From JALYGJ01 sp036558545 (GTDB lineage: Bacteria; Chloroflexota; Limnocylindria; Limnocylindrales; CSP1-4), in contig DATBFJ010000039.1 of NCBI GenBank assembly GCA_036558545.1, positions 1 through 43,541 on the forward strand: a stretch of 43,541 nt of DNA, given 5' to 3'. The translations under genes and the position numbers were made by a program. Below are positions 30,267-38,319 of this stretch, in pieces. The notes below the pieces were generated by a model. The model was not told the origin of the DNA and did not search any database. It worked only from the letters and a program-made list of their open reading frames with translations. The stretch's first letter is position 1. The number at the start of each line of letters is the position of its first letter.

Positions 30267-31478
30267 GTGAGTGACGTGGTGATCGTTGGTGCCGGAATCG
30301 CTGGCATAGCCACGGCCTGGGCGCTGACGGAACGCGGCATCAACGACGTGGTCATCGTCGACCGACGCAAGCCGCTGACGCTGACGAGCAACCGCCCGGA
30401 AGCCAACTATCGAACGTGGTGGCCACATCCAGCCATGGTCGACCTGGCAACGCGGAGTCTCGAGATCGTGCGCGACCTTATCGACGACGGGGATCACATT
30501 CCCATGGACCGACGCGGATACCTGTACATCAGCGAAAGCGAGGCGGGGGCGCAGGCGCTGGGTGGCGTCGTCGCGCGACATCCGGCTACGCGCCTCAGCC
30601 GCGCTGAGGCGCTTGACGAGCGAGACGTCCGCCGTCGCTGGCCGCACCTGGGACCGAACGTACTTGGCGGCATATTCGTCGCCAATGCCGGTGGCCTCGA
30701 CACCGTCGCCCTCGGCCGGGCAATGCTCGACCGGGCAGTGGCTCGCGGCGCGCGGGTCGTTGAGGCAGATGGCAAAGACATTCGCCCGACCGGAAGCGTG
30801 CTTGTCGACGCTGCCGGTCCGTACGCCCGCGCGCTGGCTAGGTCGTGGGCCGCAGACCTGGCGCTCGAAACTGTCCTGCGCCAGAAAGTCGTCGTCCGAG
30901 ATCGCGCTCAGGTTGTCCCCCGCGGAGCGCCGTTCACGATCACGCTCGACGGTCGCTCGCTGGCGTGGACCGCCCGCGAGCGCGAGCGCCTGTCCGCCAG
31001 TGCGGAGGGTCGGCGCCTGCTCGCTCCGCTTCCGCCGGGCATTCATGTGAAACCGGATGACAACGCGGGGCCCGATGCGCTCAAGATCGGTTGGGCGTGG
31101 GATCAACGCCCCGTGCCGCCTTCCGATGACCCCCAGATACCGCCCGACTTTCCGCGCATGGTTCAGCTCGGAGCTTCCAGCTTCATCCCCGCGCTCTCCG
31201 CTGAGGAGCCAGTTATCGCCCACGAAGGAGGTTTTTACGCACGCACCACGGATGGCCGGCCGCTGATTGGATCTTTCGGAGCCCGGATGTTCGCCGTCGC
31301 CGGCCTGGCGGGCTTTGGCGCGATGATGGCATGCGCCGCCGGCGAGCTGGCCGCGGCGCTTATCACGGGCGCAAAGGTGGACGCCACCATGGCCGCCGCG
31401 TTCGATCCGGGCCGTTTCGACGACCCACGATATGTCGAGCAGGTCCGCAACGGCGGCGTTCCGACCGGGGAGCTTTAG
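30267..31478 (+). CDS. FAD-dependent oxidoreductase, DAO/glycine-oxidase family
   Basis: A 403-residue flavoprotein of the D-amino-acid-oxidase/glycine-oxidase/sarcosine-oxidase group. It opens with DVVIVGAGIAGIATAWALTERG (FAD ADP-binding motif), has a central substrate domain, and closes with FYARTTDGRPLIGSFG and VAGLAGFGAMMACAAGELAA, where the family's GHxGxG-like C-terminal flavin contact has GLAGFG. It oxidises an amino acid or N-methyl amine; substrate unknown. No thiO-thiSG genes are near. The 3' neighbour, a lipoprotein gene, begins 12 bases later but has its own -10-like motif. Confidence 0.88.
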   Translation: MSDVVIVGAGIAGIATAWALTERGINDVVIVDRRKPLTLTSNRPEANYRTWWPHPAMVDLATRSLEIVRDLIDDGDHIPMDRRGYLYISESEAGAQALGGVVARHPATRLSRAEALDERDVRRRWPHLGPNVLGGIFVANAGGLDTVALGRAMLDRAVARGARVVEADGKDIRPTGSVLVDAAGPYARALARSWAADLALETVLRQKVVVRDRAQVVPRGAPFTITLDGRSLAWTARERERLSASAEGRRLLAPLPPGIHVKPDDNAGPDALKIGWAWDQRPVPPSDDPQIPPDFPRMVQLGASSFIPALSAEEPVIAHEGGFYARTTDGRPLIGSFGARMFAVAGLAGFGAMMACAAGELAAALITGAKVDATMAAAFDPGRFDDPRYVEQVRNGGVPTGEL

Positions 31479-31481
31479 ACT
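31476..31481 (+). promoter_or_regulatory. -10-like TAGACT of the small lipoprotein gene
   Basis: TAGACT begins in the stop codon of the upstream gene and ends 8 bases before ATG 31490. GGAGGAG also stands there, so translation by readthrough mRNA is equally possible. Confidence 0.35.
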
Positions 31482-31489
31482 CGGAGGAG

Positions 31490-31852
31490 ATGTCGACGCG
31501 CGGTGAATGGGCACGGCTGCCGCGCACAGCTGCCGTCGTGGCCATGGCGCTGGCCGTCACCTTTATCGCCAGCGGCTGCCTCATCACCCAGTACGGCGCG
31601 ACGGGCATCGTCATTGCGGCGACCGGGCCGAACGTGGCGTCAGTCACTGACTTCACTCTGCGCACCGCTTACGGAGAGACGATCCAGTTCAAGGTCGGCG
31701 TCCTGGACGTGAACAACGGCCTCCCGGCTCCGCATCTCAGGGAGCACCTGCAGAGCGGCATTCCGATCTTCGTCACGTACCACGTCGACAACGGGGTGAA
31801 CATCGCCACGCGCTACATCGACGCGGTCTTGCCCACTTCGACGACGCCATGA
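31490..31852 (+). CDS. small lipoprotein, unknown function
   Basis: A 120-residue precursor with a signal ending in the lipobox IASGC (Cys30). The mature part is a compact beta-rich domain (IVIAATGPNVASVTDFTLRT, ETIQFKVGVLDVNNG, FVTYHVDNGVNIATRY); I do not recognise a family. ATG 31490 has GGAGGAG directly upstream. It precedes a run of membrane and copper/cytochrome genes, so a role in periplasm-side metal or redox biology is possible but only by association. Confidence 0.7.
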   Translation: MSTRGEWARLPRTAAVVAMALAVTFIASGCLITQYGATGIVIAATGPNVASVTDFTLRTAYGETIQFKVGVLDVNNGLPAPHLREHLQSGIPIFVTYHVDNGVNIATRYIDAVLPTSTTP

Positions 31853-31871
31853 CCGCCGACGACGTGTGGGC

Positions 31872-31877
31872 TATCCT
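31872..31877 (+). promoter_or_regulatory. -10-like TATCCT of the 4-TM protein gene
   Basis: TATCCT ends 9 bases before GTG 31887, which I take as the start of the membrane protein. Confidence 0.4.
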
Positions 31878-31886
31878 CGCGGCGCT

Positions 31887-32531
31887 GTGACCTTTCACGT
31901 CGGCCGGGTCGCTATCGCTCGCTGGCGCACGCTGCGCCATATGGCGCTGGTGATCATCGCTCTTGCTGCCGCCCACGAGGCCATCTACTGGAGCGAAGGC
32001 CAAGCCTCGCTCGTGCCCCAGGACGGCGACCATGCCTATTGGCCGCTGCTGCTCCTCGTCGTGGCCGCATCGGCCGCAACGCTCACCGCGTGGTCGATCT
32101 GGCGTCTTGGGCGAATCGCGGTATCGAGGACATATGAACGTCCGCTGCCTACGAGTTTCGTCGCGGAATGGCGCTCGATCCTGATGCGCTTGTTGCCGGT
32201 GGTGTCGGTGACATATCTCGTTTTGGAGAATGTCGAGCACCTGCTGGGGCACGGTCACCTCGAGGGCATCGACGTGTTCCTGACGCCGGGTCACCTGCTG
32301 TCCTTCCCGATCCTCGTCGCAGTCATCGCGTTGGTCTCAGCGGCGGGTGCCCTGTTCCGCTGGCAGGAGGCGGTTATCGCGCGTGCGGCGCGAGGCCACA
32401 GGGCTGTGCAGAAGCCGCGCCGGCCAATGAGCATCCGGCTGGTCTGGTTCCATCTCGCGGAGAGCGCACGCAACGCGAGGCTCCTGTTCTCCGAGGACCT
32501 GGGGAGAGCGCCGCCAACCGCCTCCATCTGA
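31887..32531 (+). CDS. four-helix membrane protein, unknown function
   Basis: 214 residues with four hydrophobic segments: about 13-32 (MALVIIALAAAHEAIYW), 45-66 (LLLLVVAASAATLTAWSIW), 93-113 (LLPVVSVTYLVLENVEHLLG) and 128-150 (LLSFPILVAVIALVSAAGALF). Histidines at membrane edges (AAHEAIYW, VEHLLGHGHLEG, PGHLLSF) could bind heme or copper. Not a family I recognise; in-frame GTG 31866 is an alternative start. The downstream order (YtkA-like, CopC-CopD, cytochrome c) suggests a part in a copper/respiratory membrane module. A short hairpin (CGGCCG arms, near 32541-32556) follows before the next gene. Confidence 0.7.
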   Translation: MTFHVGRVAIARWRTLRHMALVIIALAAAHEAIYWSEGQASLVPQDGDHAYWPLLLLVVAASAATLTAWSIWRLGRIAVSRTYERPLPTSFVAEWRSILMRLLPVVSVTYLVLENVEHLLGHGHLEGIDVFLTPGHLLSFPILVAVIALVSAAGALFRWQEAVIARAARGHRAVQKPRRPMSIRLVWFHLAESARNARLLFSEDLGRAPPTASI

Positions 32532-32587
32532 AAATCGCCGGCCGCACACGGCCGACGATCGCGAACCACAGGTGGAGGTTTCACATT

Positions 32588-33196
32588 TTGTTTACTTCGC
32601 GGCGCCGCCGCGCCCTTGGCGCGGTCGGATTCCTTGGCCTTCTCTTCGTGCTGGCCGCCGTTCCCGTGCTCGGGCACGAAGAGCGGACCGTTGCTGGTTA
32701 CGACATGGAGGTCGGCTTCATCGACGAGCCGGTATACACCGGCGAGCGCAGCGGTCTCGAATTCTCGGTGATGAAGGACGACCAACCCGTCACCGGCCTG
32801 GAAAGCACCTTGCAGGCAGAGGTCATCTATGGCGATGCCCATCGAGACCTGCCAGTCAGCGCGCGGGATGACGCGCCCGGCTGGTACGAGTCCGTCTTCA
32901 TCCCCACGGCAGCGGGGCCGTACACGTTCCATATCTACGGTTCGATCGAAGGCCAGCAGGTCGACGAGAGCTTCACGTCAAGCCCAACCGGCTTCGACGA
33001 GGTCAAGGACCTGGCCGGAGGCCAGTTCCCCACCACGCTTCCGTCACTGGTCGACGTTCAAGCAGCGGCCCAAAGGGGTGCAGCCGCCGCCGACCAGGTG
33101 ACGATTGCCCTGGCGCTGGGCGGTCTTGGTGTCATCCTGGGGCTCATCGCTCTTGGCCTGAGCCTCGCCACCGTCATGCGCCGCAGAGCTGCGTAA
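32588..33196 (+). CDS. secreted YtkA-like protein with C-terminal membrane anchor
   Basis: About 202 residues. The start must be TTG 32588 (ribosome site GGTGGAGG 10 bases upstream); no ATG or GTG precedes the signal helix ALGAVGFLGLLFVLAAVPVLG. The mature part is an immunoglobulin-like beta domain (VGFIDEPVYTGERSGLEFSV, GWYESVFIPTAAGPYTFHIYG) similar in outline to YtkA/CopC-like proteins and with N-terminal histidine HEE right after the predicted cleavage. A C-terminal helix (ALALGGLGVILGLIALGLSLA) anchors it. Probably a copper-related extracellular factor, inferred from neighbours. Confidence 0.7.
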   Translation: MFTSRRRRALGAVGFLGLLFVLAAVPVLGHEERTVAGYDMEVGFIDEPVYTGERSGLEFSVMKDDQPVTGLESTLQAEVIYGDAHRDLPVSARDDAPGWYESVFIPTAAGPYTFHIYGSIEGQQVDESFTSSPTGFDEVKDLAGGQFPTTLPSLVDVQAAAQRGAAAADQVTIALALGGLGVILGLIALGLSLATVMRRRAA

Positions 33197-33203
33197 GACG
33201 GCC

Positions 33204-35033
33204 ATGACCAGCGCGGCCGTATGGCTGCGCATCGTCGCTGCCGCGGCGCTGGCTTTCCTGATCTTGATCGGGGCAACCAGCGCCGCAAGCGCCCACGCGC
33301 AGCTTGTTGCCAGCGTTCCGGGCGCGGGTCAGCGTCTCGACTCGTCGCCGTCGCAACTCACGCTCATCTTCTCCGAGCGCCTCGACCCGCTCGGCTCCGG
33401 CATCGACCTTCTTGATTCCACGGGGAAGTTGGTCGCAAGTGGCGGCGCTGTGGACGTCAACAATCCAAGGTCAATGTCGTTGACGGTGCCCCAATTGGCG
33501 GACGGTCTGTACAGCGTCAACTGGCGTACTTTGTCCGCCGACGACGGCCACAGCACTACCGGCTTCTTCAACTTTGGCGTGGGTGACGTGGCCGTGCCAG
33601 GCGTTGGCGCCCAGAGCGGTGGAGGCGTTCACGCCGGCCATGGATTGGTCCAGTCAATTCTCGAGACGGTTGGACGTATCCTCAGCGAGTTGGGCGTGAT
33701 GCTCAGCGTTGGGCTGGCTGTCGTACTCGCGCTGGTGGTGATTCCAACGAGCCCAGAAACAGCCTCGTGGCTCAGATCCTGGGCCGGCTGGGCCCTCATC
33801 GCCGGGGGCGTGGGCGCGATCGCCGTGCTTGTGACGGCAGCGTCATCGGCCGGGATCGATCCGGTGGCGTACGCGGAGTCGAGCGGTGCCAGCCAGCTGC
33901 TCGTGGCGCGAACGGTACTCGGCCTGGTCGCGGGCTCAATCACCCTCTGGCTGGCCACGCGTAATCAACGCCTGATGCTCGTTGTGGGCGGCCTATCCGG
34001 GCTCGCCGCCGCGGTCCTGCTTTCGTCGTCCGGTCACGCCGCCGGCTTCGATTCGCTCGCGCCGATTGCCGTCAGCGTCGTCCATGTCGTATCCGCCGGG
34101 GCGTGGCTGTCCGGCCTGGCTGTCATGTCAGCGCTGGCCGTTTCCCGACGAAACGAGTTCAGGTCAATTGTCCGGCCAATGATCCCGCGCTTCTCGGCCG
34201 TGGCCCTTGTCTCCGCGGCCTTGTTCGTTGTCAGCGGCATCTACCTGTGGTGGCTGGTGAACCGCACGGTCATCGATCTGTCGACTGACTATTCGACGCT
34301 GCTCGTGATCAAGGCGCTGCTCGTGATCGCGGCGCTGATGATCGGCGCGACCAACTTCCTCGGCTGGCGTCGCGACGGCCGCATTGGCCCGCTCACGAGG
34401 ATCCCGGTGGAGATGTCACTTGCTCTTGCGGCGGTTGCGGTGACGGCGCTGGTCGCGAGCGGCTCTCCGCCTGGGCCGACAAGTCCAACGCCAATCCTGC
34501 GCGAGGCATCGAGCGCGGCTGGCTCGATCAACGCCGATCTTGCGATCGTGCCCGCGCAACCCGGGCCAAACCAGATCGTCGTCACCCTCCCCGACGGCGT
34601 TCCGACCGGTGAAACGGTGACTCTGATCCTCGACCGCCTCGACCAGGTTTCCGAGTCACATCTCTCGCCAGCTCCTGTCGCCGGAAGCGGCCCGGGCGCA
34701 ACCTTCACCACGGACGCCGTTTTGCCAGCCAACAGCCAATGGGACGCCTCTGTCGTCCTGAGTGACGGATCAAGCGAGATTGGCCGGGCGAGGTTCGGCT
34801 TTTCCTTTGCGGCCGACGGCAGCTTGATGGGCGCCTCACGGCCGCCAGTTGACCCGTTGCTCGTGCTCGCCTTGATCTTTGGCGCCCTGTCTGTGGTCGG
34901 GCTGACGATCGCCATCGCCGGCGGTTGGCTGCCGCGTGCGGATCACCTGGCATCTCGTCGAGCACTTTTGTTGGGCAGCGGCGCAGCACTGACCGCGGCT
35001 GTCCTGTGCCTCGTCGCTGGACCTCGGCTGTAA
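33204..35033 (+). CDS. CopC-CopD fusion, copper resistance/import protein
   Basis: 609 residues. A signal peptide ends in ASAHAQL, leaving the mature N terminus His that binds Cu(II) in CopC; the CopC domain (about 30-128) has the second site in SADDGHSTTGFFNFGV. A CopD-type membrane domain follows (about 155-420, eight or so helices, among them VMLSVGLAVVLALVVIPTS and VALVSAALFVVSGIYLWWLV). A C-terminal extracellular beta domain (about 440-540) and one last helix (VLALIFGALSVVGLTIAIAGG) complete it. Such fusions occur in Gram-positive-like lineages and take part in copper uptake or resistance. Starts 7 bases after the previous gene. Confidence 0.88.
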   Translation: MTSAAVWLRIVAAAALAFLILIGATSAASAHAQLVASVPGAGQRLDSSPSQLTLIFSERLDPLGSGIDLLDSTGKLVASGGAVDVNNPRSMSLTVPQLADGLYSVNWRTLSADDGHSTTGFFNFGVGDVAVPGVGAQSGGGVHAGHGLVQSILETVGRILSELGVMLSVGLAVVLALVVIPTSPETASWLRSWAGWALIAGGVGAIAVLVTAASSAGIDPVAYAESSGASQLLVARTVLGLVAGSITLWLATRNQRLMLVVGGLSGLAAAVLLSSSGHAAGFDSLAPIAVSVVHVVSAGAWLSGLAVMSALAVSRRNEFRSIVRPMIPRFSAVALVSAALFVVSGIYLWWLVNRTVIDLSTDYSTLLVIKALLVIAALMIGATNFLGWRRDGRIGPLTRIPVEMSLALAAVAVTALVASGSPPGPTSPTPILREASSAAGSINADLAIVPAQPGPNQIVVTLPDGVPTGETVTLILDRLDQVSESHLSPAPVAGSGPGATFTTDAVLPANSQWDASVVLSDGSSEIGRARFGFSFAADGSLMGASRPPVDPLLVLALIFGALSVVGLTIAIAGGWLPRADHLASRRALLLGSGAALTAAVLCLVAGPRL

Positions 35034-35043
35034 GGAGTCGGAG

Positions 35044-35547
35044 ATGGTCGTCATCTTTCCGCCAACGATCGATATCGGGTTCGCAGTTGGCCTCGTCGGG
35101 TTGCTCGTCGGCCTGCTGGCGGTGGCCTATCCGCGCTGGTTCAGGCGTTGGCGCTGGAGCCGGCTGGTGAGCACCCTGCGATTCCCGCTGATCCTGCTCG
35201 GATTCGTGCTCGTGGGTTCATCGTTCTTCGCCAATACGCCTGAGTCACAGCTGGCGAATCCGGTACCGGCGACTGTCGACTCGATCGCCGCGGGCAACGC
35301 CGTCTATCTGAACAACTGCTCGCGGTGCCACGGCGTGGACGCTCGCGGCGGAGGGCCCGACGCGGGAACGACCGAGCTGCGGCCGCCGGCCCTGACCGGG
35401 CCCGGCAGCCACCTTGGCCAGCACTCGGACGGCGACCTGCACTACTTCATCAACAACGGACTGCCGGGCGGGATGCCAGCCTGGTCGAGCCAACTCACCG
35501 ACCAGGAGGTTTGGGAAGTGATCGATTACCTTCGGTCAGTCCAGTAG
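35044..35547 (+). CDS. membrane-anchored class I c-type cytochrome
   Basis: 167 residues with two N-terminal membrane helices (about 12-30 and 44-62) and a small cytochrome c domain. Heme attaches at Cys92 and Cys95 with His96 (NCSRCHG); the distal ligand is the Met in GLPGGMPAW. The domain belongs to the cbb3/SoxX-like small cytochromes (ITDQEVW-VIDYLRS type ending). ATG 35044 has AAGGAG just upstream, 10 bases after CopC-CopD, so they are co-transcribed. It probably shuttles electrons outside the membrane; the partner oxidase is not in the window. Confidence 0.9.
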   Translation: MVVIFPPTIDIGFAVGLVGLLVGLLAVAYPRWFRRWRWSRLVSTLRFPLILLGFVLVGSSFFANTPESQLANPVPATVDSIAAGNAVYLNNCSRCHGVDARGGGPDAGTTELRPPALTGPGSHLGQHSDGDLHYFINNGLPGGMPAWSSQLTDQEVWEVIDYLRSVQ

Positions 35548-35566
35548 GCGCGGCACGGAGGCAAGA

Positions 35567-36235
35567 GTGACAAACGGCAGAGAAGATTCCGCCCCCGCGC
35601 CGATCGATTGGCGGGTGTGGCACGAAGGCTACGAGTCGGACACGCCGTTGCGCCGAAGGCTGGAGATAGTCCAGCGCCGCATCGGCGAATTCCTGGATGG
35701 GTTCGGCGGGTCGCCGGTGCGCGTCGTGAGCATGTGCGCGGGCGAGGGCCGCGACCTGCTCGGCGCCCTGGACCGCCGAGAACGCCGAGACATCACGGGC
35801 AGGCTTGTCGAGCTGGACCCTGAGCTCGCTGACCGAGCCCGCCTGAACGTGGAGTCGCTTGGGCTGAGCGATATCAGCGTCGTCGTTGGCGATGCCGCCG
35901 ACACGCGCCTGTACCGGGACTCCGTCCCCGCCGACCTGGTGCTCGTGTGTGGCGTGTTCGGGAACATCAGCGACGAGGACATCGAGAAGACCCTGCGCGC
36001 CTTGCCTATGTTTGCCGCACACGGCGCAACTGTCATCTGGACGCGTCACCGCCGCGAGCCGGATATGACGGTCAAGATCCGGCGATGGCTCGAGGAGTCT
36101 GGATTCGAGAACACCGTGTACGAGCCCGTGCCGAACAGCGACACGCTCGGCACGGTTGGCGTGGCCCGGTTCGTCGGCCAGACCCAGCCACTCGTTGACG
36201 AGCACCTCTTCACGTTCAACCGCAAGACGCTCTAG
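35567..36235 (+). CDS. class I SAM-dependent methyltransferase
   Basis: 222 residues from GTG 35567 with GGAGG upstream. A helical N-terminal lead (RRRLEIVQRRIGEFLDGF) precedes a Rossmann methyltransferase core with motif I VVSMCAGEGRDLLGAL, motif II acidic LVELDPELADRA, DISVVVGDAAD and LVLVCGVFGNIS. It belongs to a family seen in actinobacteria and Chloroflexota as small-molecule methyltransferases; substrate unknown. It is unrelated in sequence to the methyltransferase at 1247. It may be the end of the copper/cytochrome transcript. Confidence 0.82.
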   Translation: MTNGREDSAPAPIDWRVWHEGYESDTPLRRRLEIVQRRIGEFLDGFGGSPVRVVSMCAGEGRDLLGALDRRERRDITGRLVELDPELADRARLNVESLGLSDISVVVGDAADTRLYRDSVPADLVLVCGVFGNISDEDIEKTLRALPMFAAHGATVIWTRHRREPDMTVKIRRWLEESGFENTVYEPVPNSDTLGTVGVARFVGQTQPLVDEHLFTFNRKTL

Positions 36236-36260
36236 CTGGGTTTCGTCAGAGCCAAATAAC

Positions 36261-36290
36261 TAGACACCCGTCCACAAAATCGGCGATATT
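36261..36290 (+). promoter_or_regulatory. promoter TAGACA-18 bp-GATATT of the molybdate regulator operon
   Basis: TAGACA (36261-36266, 5/6 to TTGACA) and GATATT (36285-36290, 4/6) are 18 bp apart; the -10 ends 6 bases before ATG 36297. Confidence 0.55.
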
Positions 36291-36296
36291 GCTCAT

Positions 36297-36728
36297 ATGA
36301 GCGAACTCCCGCCCAACCCTGAGATGCGCATCGGCGAAGCGGCCGAGTGGCTGGGCGTCTCCGTGGAGACGATCCGACGGTGGGGCCGCGAGGGCCGGAT
36401 AACCGTCTCGCGTACGGCGGGCGGTCAGCGCATGGTCGCGCGTGACGAAGTCGGTCGGCTGATGGTCGAGCGACGTCGCCCGGGCAGCGAGCGACCGATC
36501 GTCGCGCGGTCCGCGCGAAATCAGTTCGCGGGTGTCGTGACACGCATCGAGAAGGACCGGGTCGCGGCCGTGGTCGAGATCCAGGCGGGACCGCATCGGC
36601 TTGTCAGCCTTATGACCGCCGAGGCAGTTGATGAGCTGAGGCTCAAGGTGGGCGATGACGCAGTCGCGGTGGTCAAGGCCACCAACGTCATCGTCGAAAT
36701 TCCGTCGCGCCGGGACAAGCGGCCGTGA
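36297..36728 (+). CDS. MerR-like HTH plus TOBE (molybdate-binding) regulator
   Basis: 143 residues. The N-terminal half is an excisionase/MerR-like helix-turn-helix (MRIGEAAEWLGVSVETIRRWGREGRI, wing SRTAGGQRMV), and the C-terminal half (about 76-137) a single TOBE/Mop domain (ARNQFAGVVTRIEKDRVAAVVEIQ, VDELRLKVGDDAVAVVKATNVIVEI), which binds molybdate or tungstate in Mop and ModE. Probably a molybdate-responsive regulator of its own operon; the GTGA overlap with modA supports this. In ModE the HTH is different (LysR-like), so this is a smaller alternative. Confidence 0.87.
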   Translation: MSELPPNPEMRIGEAAEWLGVSVETIRRWGREGRITVSRTAGGQRMVARDEVGRLMVERRRPGSERPIVARSARNQFAGVVTRIEKDRVAAVVEIQAGPHRLVSLMTAEAVDELRLKVGDDAVAVVKATNVIVEIPSRRDKRP

Positions 36729-37513
36729 AAAGCGCGGCGCTGTTCGTCGGCGCCGTCTCGCTCGCCGCAGCGATGGGCTGCAGCGCAACCGCTCCAACAC
36801 CACCGCCCACGCTGACGATCCTGGCAGCTTCCTCGCTCCAGAGTTCGCTGAGCGACCTTGCCGCCGCCTGGAAAAGGACCCACCCGACCACCGCCCTGGT
36901 GACCTCGACCGGCGCCACATCGGCGCTGCGGACGCAGATCGAGCAGGGCTCGCCCGCCGACGTTCTGCTGGGTGCCGACACGACCAATGCCCAGGCACTC
37001 GTCGATGAACAGGATGCGATCGGCCCTGTGACCAGGTACGCGACGAACGAGCTAACGGTCATCGTCCCCGCCTCAAATCCGAAAGGTATCCAGACGCCGG
37101 CAGATCTGGCCAAGGCGGGCGTGTGTGTCATCGCGGCAGGCGCCGACGTGCCGATCAACAAGTACGCCGAACAACTCGTCGCCAATCTCGCCCAGCGACC
37201 TGAGTACGGAGCCGCATTCGAGGCGGGCTACGAGGCCAATGTCTGCTCGCGCGAGGACAACGTCGGCGCGGTGGTCAACAAGATCAGCCTCGACGAAGGA
37301 GACGCGGCAATCGTCTACGTCACTGACGCCGAGGCAGGCTCGAATCTCCAACAGGTTGCGGTGCCAGCGGACTCGAACGTGCTCGCCACGTACGGTGGCG
37401 TTCCGGTCAAGGCGTCTGCCAACGCCAGCGCCGCGGCCGATTTTCTGACCTGGCTCACGGGATCCGACGCTCAAGCCGTCCTCAAGGCACACGGCTTTGG
37501 AGCGGCGCCGTAA
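36725..37513 (+). CDS. modA: molybdate ABC transporter substrate-binding lipoprotein
   Basis: Captures molybdate outside the membrane. 262 residues from GTG 36725, overlapping the regulator by GTGA. Lipobox AAMGC (Cys19), then the ModA pattern LTILAASSLQSSLSDLAAAW, TSTGATSALRTQIEQGSPADVLLGAD, the hinge VTRYATNELTVIVPASNP and a C-terminal FLTWLTGSDAQAVLKAHGF. Oxyanion-binding serines in AASSL and the STGAT segment are present. The stop is TAA in the sequence CCGTAAGC (see the modB entry). Confidence 0.92.
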   Translation: MKSAALFVGAVSLAAAMGCSATAPTPPPTLTILAASSLQSSLSDLAAAWKRTHPTTALVTSTGATSALRTQIEQGSPADVLLGADTTNAQALVDEQDAIGPVTRYATNELTVIVPASNPKGIQTPADLAKAGVCVIAAGADVPINKYAEQLVANLAQRPEYGAAFEAGYEANVCSREDNVGAVVNKISLDEGDAAIVYVTDAEAGSNLQQVAVPADSNVLATYGGVPVKASANASAAADFLTWLTGSDAQAVLKAHGFGAAP

Positions 37514-37578
37514 GCAGGCGCACTCACTGGGGCCTCCTGCTGGCAGGGGTTCCCGCTCTCCTGCTTCTCGGACTGCCT

Positions 37579-38319
37579 GTGCTCGTGCTTGTCCTGCGTG
37601 GCATAGCGTCGGGCTCGGTGCTCCAAGCACTCACGTCGCCAGCGGTGCTCGACGCTCTGACCTTGAGCGCGATCACCACTGGAATCACTGTCGTGGTAGT
37701 GCTGCTGCTCGGTCTTCCCCTGTCTCTCGCAATGGCGCGCGGCCGACTGCCCGGTCGGACCGCGGTGGAAACGATCGTCGACGTGCCGATCGTCCTGCCG
37801 CCCTCCGTCGCCGGCCTCGCGCTCTTGCTGGTACTGGGCCGGAGCGGCCTGCTGGGTGAGCCGCTGGCCGCCCTTGGCCTGACGTTGCCGTTCACCACGG
37901 CGGCCGTGATCGTTGCCCAGTTCTTCGTGGCGGCGCCGTTCTTCATTCGCTCTGCAAGGACCGGCATTGCCGCTGTGGAGCGCGAGATCGAGGACGCGGC
38001 ACGCGTCGACGGCGCCGCCGAACGCAGCGTGTTCCGATGGGTGACTGCCCCGCTGGCCGCGCCCGCGATCGCTGCCGGCCTGGTCATGTGTTGGGCCCGG
38101 GCGCTGGGCGAATTTGGTGCCACGATCATCTTTGCGGGGTCGATCGAGGGCAGAACCCAGACGTTACCGCTGCTCGTTTACGGCGATTTCAACTCGTCCG
38201 ACCTCGACTCGGCCATTGCCGCGGCCGTCGTCCTGGTCCTCGCCGCCGTCATCGCCCTGGCCCTCGTCCGCGGCCTCAATTGGTCACGCGTCCTCGATAC
38301 GCGGGGCGCCGCGGGCTAA
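37579..38319 (+). CDS. modB: molybdate ABC transporter permease (start unclear)
   Basis: Membrane channel of the molybdate importer. It has the ModB features IVDVPIVLPPSVAGLALLLV, REIEDAARVDGAAERSVFRW (EAA loop) and WARALGEFGATIIFAGS. The first standard start is GTG 37579 (246 residues), but this removes half of the first membrane helix: the same frame runs open upstream through hydrophobic codons to about 37510, beginning GTA-AGC-AGG at the modA stop. A GTG there would make the GTGA junction usual in this genome, so a G-to-A change or base error seems to have removed the original start. No modC follows; the ATPase must come from elsewhere. The stop overlaps the convergent XRE gene by 4 bases. 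Confidence 0.85.
   Translation: MLVLVLRGIASGSVLQALTSPAVLDALTLSAITTGITVVVVLLLGLPLSLAMARGRLPGRTAVETIVDVPIVLPPSVAGLALLLVLGRSGLLGEPLAALGLTLPFTTAAVIVAQFFVAAPFFIRSARTGIAAVEREIEDAARVDGAAERSVFRWVTAPLAAPAIAAGLVMCWARALGEFGATIIFAGSIEGRTQTLPLLVYGDFNSSDLDSAIAAAVVLVLAAVIALALVRGLNWSRVLDTRGAAG

Noticed and set aside
30243..31514. 423-codon minus-strand frame opposite the DAO-family gene
   Set aside because: Complement of a well-supported flavoprotein; low-complexity composition.
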